DNA from: UMGS172 sp045636945 | Lineage (GTDB): Bacteria > Bacillota > Clostridia > Oscillospirales > Acutalibacteraceae | DNA: 16,180 nucleotides | Direction of reading: 5' to 3' | NCBI GenBank assembly: GCA_045636945.1 | Contig: JAZTYO010000034.1 | Span: 1-16,180 of the forward strand | Part shown: piece by piece, positions 13,413 to 16,180 of the stretch | Layout of the letters: every line of letters starts with the position of its first letter | Position numbering within the stretch: the stretch's first letter is position 1 | Notes under the pieces: model-generated | Told to the model about the DNA's origin: nothing | Databases searched by the model: none | The model's input: the letters and a program-made list of their open reading frames with translations, nothing else | Made by a program: the position numbers and the translations under genes

Positions 13413-14522
13413 TTATCCCTCCTTATGCTTTGAACGTAGATTGATCTTATAATTAATGAAAAATTCGCAACCGATAATGAAGAAAATTATTATTCCCGTC
13501 AGAATATCGGAAACACTTTGGTTAAGACGGAATGCCGTCGCGATCTCACCCGAGCCTCTTTCCAAAAACACAATAAGGAAAGAAGTGACGACCATCATAC
13601 CAGGGTTGAATTTTGCCAGCCAGGAAACCATAATTGCGGTAAATCCCATACCACCGGCAATATCCTTTGAAATGGTGTGATTGGTGCCCGAAACGAGCAA
13701 AAAGCCTGCAATACCGCAAATAGCGCCCGAAACCAACAGGGTTCTGATAATGACCTTTTTGACATTGATTCCGATATAGCGTGCGGTGTTTTCACTTTCG
13801 CCGACGACCGAGATCTCATAGCCCTGCTTACTGTATTTCAAATAAATATACAACGCAACCGTAAGAAGTGCAACGATCAGAATGTTAAAACCGTATTTCT
13901 GACCTAAAAGCTGAGGTAACCATCCGCTTTCGCTCTTTTGGTTGATAATACCCATAACGCTTGAGCCGTTGGGCACCCAGACCATTATGAAGAATGCAAC
14001 CAACTGCATTGCAACATAGTTCATCATCAGGGTGAAAAGGCTTTCATTTGTGCCCCAATAAGCCTTGAATATCGCCGGCACGACCGCCCAGATAATACCC
14101 GCAATGACACTTGCAACAAGCATAAGCGGAATCAACACTCCGTTGGGCAGGCTGTCCTTTGCGTAAAACATACAGGCCGCCGAGGCAAGACCGCCCACCA
14201 GCACCTGGCCTTCTGCACCCAGATTCCAGAATTTCATCTTGAAAGCAGGTGTAACAGCAAGAGAAATGCACAAAAGCATTGCTATCTCCTGCAAAAGTAT
14301 CCACATCTTACGCTCGGTACCAAAGCTTCCCTCAAACATCTTGGTGTAAACATCAAAGGGATTGAGTCCAGTCATAAGCACGATGACCGCCGAGCAAACG
14401 ACCAAGGCCGCAACGATGGCAACAGCTCTTGCGACTATACCAAGATACCACACAGGAGCATCACGCTTGGTGATATGTAACAACGGTTCTCTGTGTTGAG
14501 CCAATCTTTTACTGTTCATCAT
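13413..14522 (-). CDS. nupP: Nucleoside ABC importer permease (NupP/YufP type)
   Basis: A 369-residue permease, the partner of nupQ. Family marks are AFKMKFWNLGAEGQVLVGGL (about residues 94-113), the coupling loop YEISVVGESENTARYIGINV, and GGMGFTAIMVSWLAKFNP. About ten hydrophobic segments are visible. GAAAGGAG lies within the end of the ATPase gene. It is 5 bases from ATG 14522 and 8 bases from the next ATG (14519), so either may be used; GTG 14528 overlaps the site and is unlikely. The gene overlaps the ATPase gene by 14 bases, indicating translational coupling. Confidence 0.92.
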   Translation of the reverse strand: MMNSKRLAQHREPLLHITKRDAPVWYLGIVARAVAIVAALVVCSAVIVLMTGLNPFDVYTKMFEGSFGTERKMWILLQEIAMLLCISLAVTPAFKMKFWNLGAEGQVLVGGLASAACMFYAKDSLPNGVLIPLMLVASVIAGIIWAVVPAIFKAYWGTNESLFTLMMNYVAMQLVAFFIMVWVPNGSSVMGIINQKSESGWLPQLLGQKYGFNILIVALLTVALYIYLKYSKQGYEISVVGESENTARYIGINVKKVIIRTLLVSGAICGIAGFLLVSGTNHTISKDIAGGMGFTAIMVSWLAKFNPGMMVVTSFLIVFLERGSGEIATAFRLNQSVSDILTGIIIFFIIGCEFFINYKINLRSKHKEG

Positions 14523-16050
14523 CGTCACTCCTTTCGGTCTTGGTCATCAGAATTCCTATTTCTTCCTTTTTGGCGGTGCGTCCGTCAACAATTCCGGTGA
14601 TACGTCCCGAGCCGATGACCATAATACGGTCACAAAGCTCGATCAGAACATCAAGGTCCTCACCGACGAAGATCACGGCAACGCCCTTTTTCTTCTGTTC
14701 GTTAAGAAGGTTATATATCGTATAGGATGAGTTGATATCAAGTCCTCTGACGGGATAAGCCGCCATCAGAACTGTGGGAGAAGCGGCGATCTCACGTCCG
14801 ACAAGCACCTTCTGAACATTACCGCCCGAAAGACGGCGAACAGGGGTCGTGGCGCCGGGAGTTACCACCTGCAGATCGTTGATGATCTTATTGGCAAGTT
14901 CTTTGGGAGCCTTGCGCTCAACAAAAACCGTTCTGCCTTTTTTATAACTGCGGAGCATCATGTTATCAATGATGTCCATATTCCCCACAAGGCCCATTCC
15001 CAAACGGTCTTCAGGGACAAATGAAAGTCTTACGCCGAGGTCACGGATCTGCATCGGGGTTTTATCACGCAGATTTTCAACCGTGCCAGTTTTGGGATCG
15101 TGATAAAGGATCTCACCGTCGTTGAGGTGCTGCAGACCTGCAATAGCCTCAAGCAGCTCTCGCTGACCGCTTCCCGCAATACCTGCAATACCGAGTATTT
15201 CTCCCGACCGTGCGGTAAAGCTGACATCGTCCAGCAGTTTGATTCCCTCACGGCTCATACAGGTGATATCACGGACCACAAGACGGTCCTCTGTGTTGAC
15301 AGGCTCGCTGCGTTCGATGTTAAGGTCAATTTTTTTTCCGACCATCATTTCGGTAAGCAAGGCCTCATCGGCTTCGGCGGTATTAACCGTGCCGATATAT
15401 TCACCCTTGCGGAGAACCGCAACACGGTCGGAAAGCGACAAAACCTCGTGCAGCTTGTGAGTGATGATGATGATAGCCTTACCGTCATCACGCATCGAGC
15501 GCAGGATCTTGAAAAGCTTTTGGGTTTCCTGCGGAGTCAAAACGGCGGTCGGCTCGTCAAGAATAAGAATGTTTGCACCACGGTACAAAACCTTGATTAT
15601 CTCAACGGTCTGTTTTTCAGAAACCGACATCTCATATATTTTCTTTTTGGGATCAATATCAAAACCGTATTTATCCGAAATTTCCCGGACCTTTTTGGTG
15701 ATTGCATTGATATCAAACTTGCCCTGATCCTCAAGTCCCAAAATAATGTTTTCAGCAGCCGAAAAAACATCAACAAGCTTGAAATGCTGGTGGATCATAC
15801 CGATCTTATAATCAAAAGCATCCTTCGGTGAAGAAATGACAACCTCTTGACCGTCGATGAAGATCTGTCCCTCGTCAGGAAAATATATTCCGGAGATCAT
15901 ATTCATCAGCGTTGTTTTACCGCTGCCATTCTCGCCCAGGATCGAAAGGATCTCGCCGCGATTGGCCACCAGGTTGACGTTTTTATTCGCCACAACGCTA
16001 CCAAAGGTCTTGGTGATATTTTTCAGTTCGATAGCTGCTCTGTTTGCCAC
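14509..16050 (-). CDS. nupO: Nucleoside ABC importer ATPase, two domains (NupO/YufO type)
   Basis: A 513-residue fused double ATPase that powers the importer. First domain: Walker A GENGSGKTT (39-47), Q-loop IHQHF, signature-position MSVSEKQ (141-147), Walker B LILDEPTA (162-169) and switch His198. Second domain: degenerate Walker A AGIAGSGQRE, intact signature LSGGNVQK (407-414), and Walker B region VLMAAYPVRGLD (427-438), where the catalytic Glu position is Tyr. Family members usually carry Gln there, so the second site is presumed weak or inactive in hydrolysis. GTG start at 16050 with GAGGAGG 6 bases upstream. The gene is led by a terminator, with the binding lipoprotein gene expected beyond the window. 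Confidence 0.95.
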   Translation of the reverse strand: MANRAAIELKNITKTFGSVVANKNVNLVANRGEILSILGENGSGKTTLMNMISGIYFPDEGQIFIDGQEVVISSPKDAFDYKIGMIHQHFKLVDVFSAAENIILGLEDQGKFDINAITKKVREISDKYGFDIDPKKKIYEMSVSEKQTVEIIKVLYRGANILILDEPTAVLTPQETQKLFKILRSMRDDGKAIIIITHKLHEVLSLSDRVAVLRKGEYIGTVNTAEADEALLTEMMVGKKIDLNIERSEPVNTEDRLVVRDITCMSREGIKLLDDVSFTARSGEILGIAGIAGSGQRELLEAIAGLQHLNDGEILYHDPKTGTVENLRDKTPMQIRDLGVRLSFVPEDRLGMGLVGNMDIIDNMMLRSYKKGRTVFVERKAPKELANKIINDLQVVTPGATTPVRRLSGGNVQKVLVGREIAASPTVLMAAYPVRGLDINSSYTIYNLLNEQKKKGVAVIFVGEDLDVLIELCDRIMVIGSGRITGIVDGRTAKKEEIGILMTKTERSDDDEQ

Positions 16051-16142
16051 GATCTGCCTCCTCTTCTTTCTCTATCAGATTAAAATGCTCAGATCCGCAT
16101 TACGATGCAATACGCATCTCAACATTTCTAAAAAGCAAAAAA

Positions 16143-16174
16143 CTAAGGCGGGGCGCGATTTGGCCCCGCCTTAG
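16143..16174 (-). terminator. Terminator/attenuator upstream of the ABC ATPase gene
   Basis: A 12-bp GC-rich stem (16143-16154 with 16163-16174) has an 8-base loop, followed on the minus strand by TTTTTTGCTTTTT. It would end an upstream gene outside the window, probably the BMP-type binding lipoprotein. About 90 bases before nupO hold no clear promoter, so nupOPQ may depend on read-through. Confidence 0.88.
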
Positions 16175-16180
16175 CCGGGA

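Noticed and set aside
15100..15831. Open plus-strand frame of 243 codons inside the ABC ATPase gene
   Set aside because: Shadow of nupO, whose Walker motifs are clear on the other strand.
1..16180. CRISPR array, tRNA, rRNA or prophage genes
   Set aside because: No regularly spaced repeats, cloverleaf sequences or phage structural genes were seen on either strand.

Overview
The window looks like chromosomal DNA from an anaerobic Firmicute of class Clostridia, probably an Oscillospiraceae/Ruminococcaceae-like gut bacterium. The reasons are a SCIFF ranthipeptide precursor with its radical SAM maturase (a near-universal clostridial pair), an oxygen-sensitive class III ribonucleotide reductase, type III pantothenate kinase, strong AGGAGG-type ribosome binding sites, frequent GTG/TTG starts, and intergenic hairpin repeats of the kind seen in this group. 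No rRNA, tRNA, phage or CRISPR was seen.

Layout. (1) 1-1251, plus strand: the 3' end of undecaprenyl-diphosphatase (uppP), then coaX, closed by a strong bidirectional terminator. (2) 1270-1866: a two-gene divergent module, a ribbon-helix-helix (RHH) type protein and a six-cysteine mini-protein. They share a control region with an 8-bp inverted repeat and lie between two similar GCGTTGG hairpins. (3) 1883-2482: a minus-strand ECF vitamin transporter S component, possibly for pantothenate given coaX nearby. (4) 2524-3179: a DUF559 endonuclease-like gene bracketed by inward-pointing structured inverted repeats. These lie inside a pair of 55-bp direct repeats that resemble promoters. (5) 3218-8904: the anaerobic ribonucleotide reductase genes nrdG and nrdD, separated by a TRAP-type permease with a very small membrane partner and its divergent LysR regulator. 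nrdD has a near-consensus promoter and two NrdR-box-like sites. (6) 9150-12409, minus strand: a peptide-modification operon of scfA (SCIFF peptide), a terminator, a 272-bp miniature inverted-repeat element (MITE-like), the SCIFF maturase, and an Orn/Lys/Arg decarboxylase-family PLP enzyme joined to the maturase by an ATGA overlap. (7) 12427-16174, minus strand: a BMP/Nup-type nucleoside ABC importer (ATPase and two permeases) behind a terminator. Its substrate-binding lipoprotein is presumably just outside the window.

How the genes fit together: CoaX and the ECF S component may serve coenzyme A supply. NrdD and NrdG make dNTPs under anaerobiosis, and the Nup importer would salvage nucleosides. 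The SCIFF maturase installs thioether links in ScfA, with the co-translated PLP enzyme as a candidate extra partner. The most unusual points are the MITE-like insertion between precursor and maturase (it creates a false 563-codon reading frame), the tight coupling of the maturase to a decarboxylase-family enzyme, and the DUF559 element with paired structured ends.
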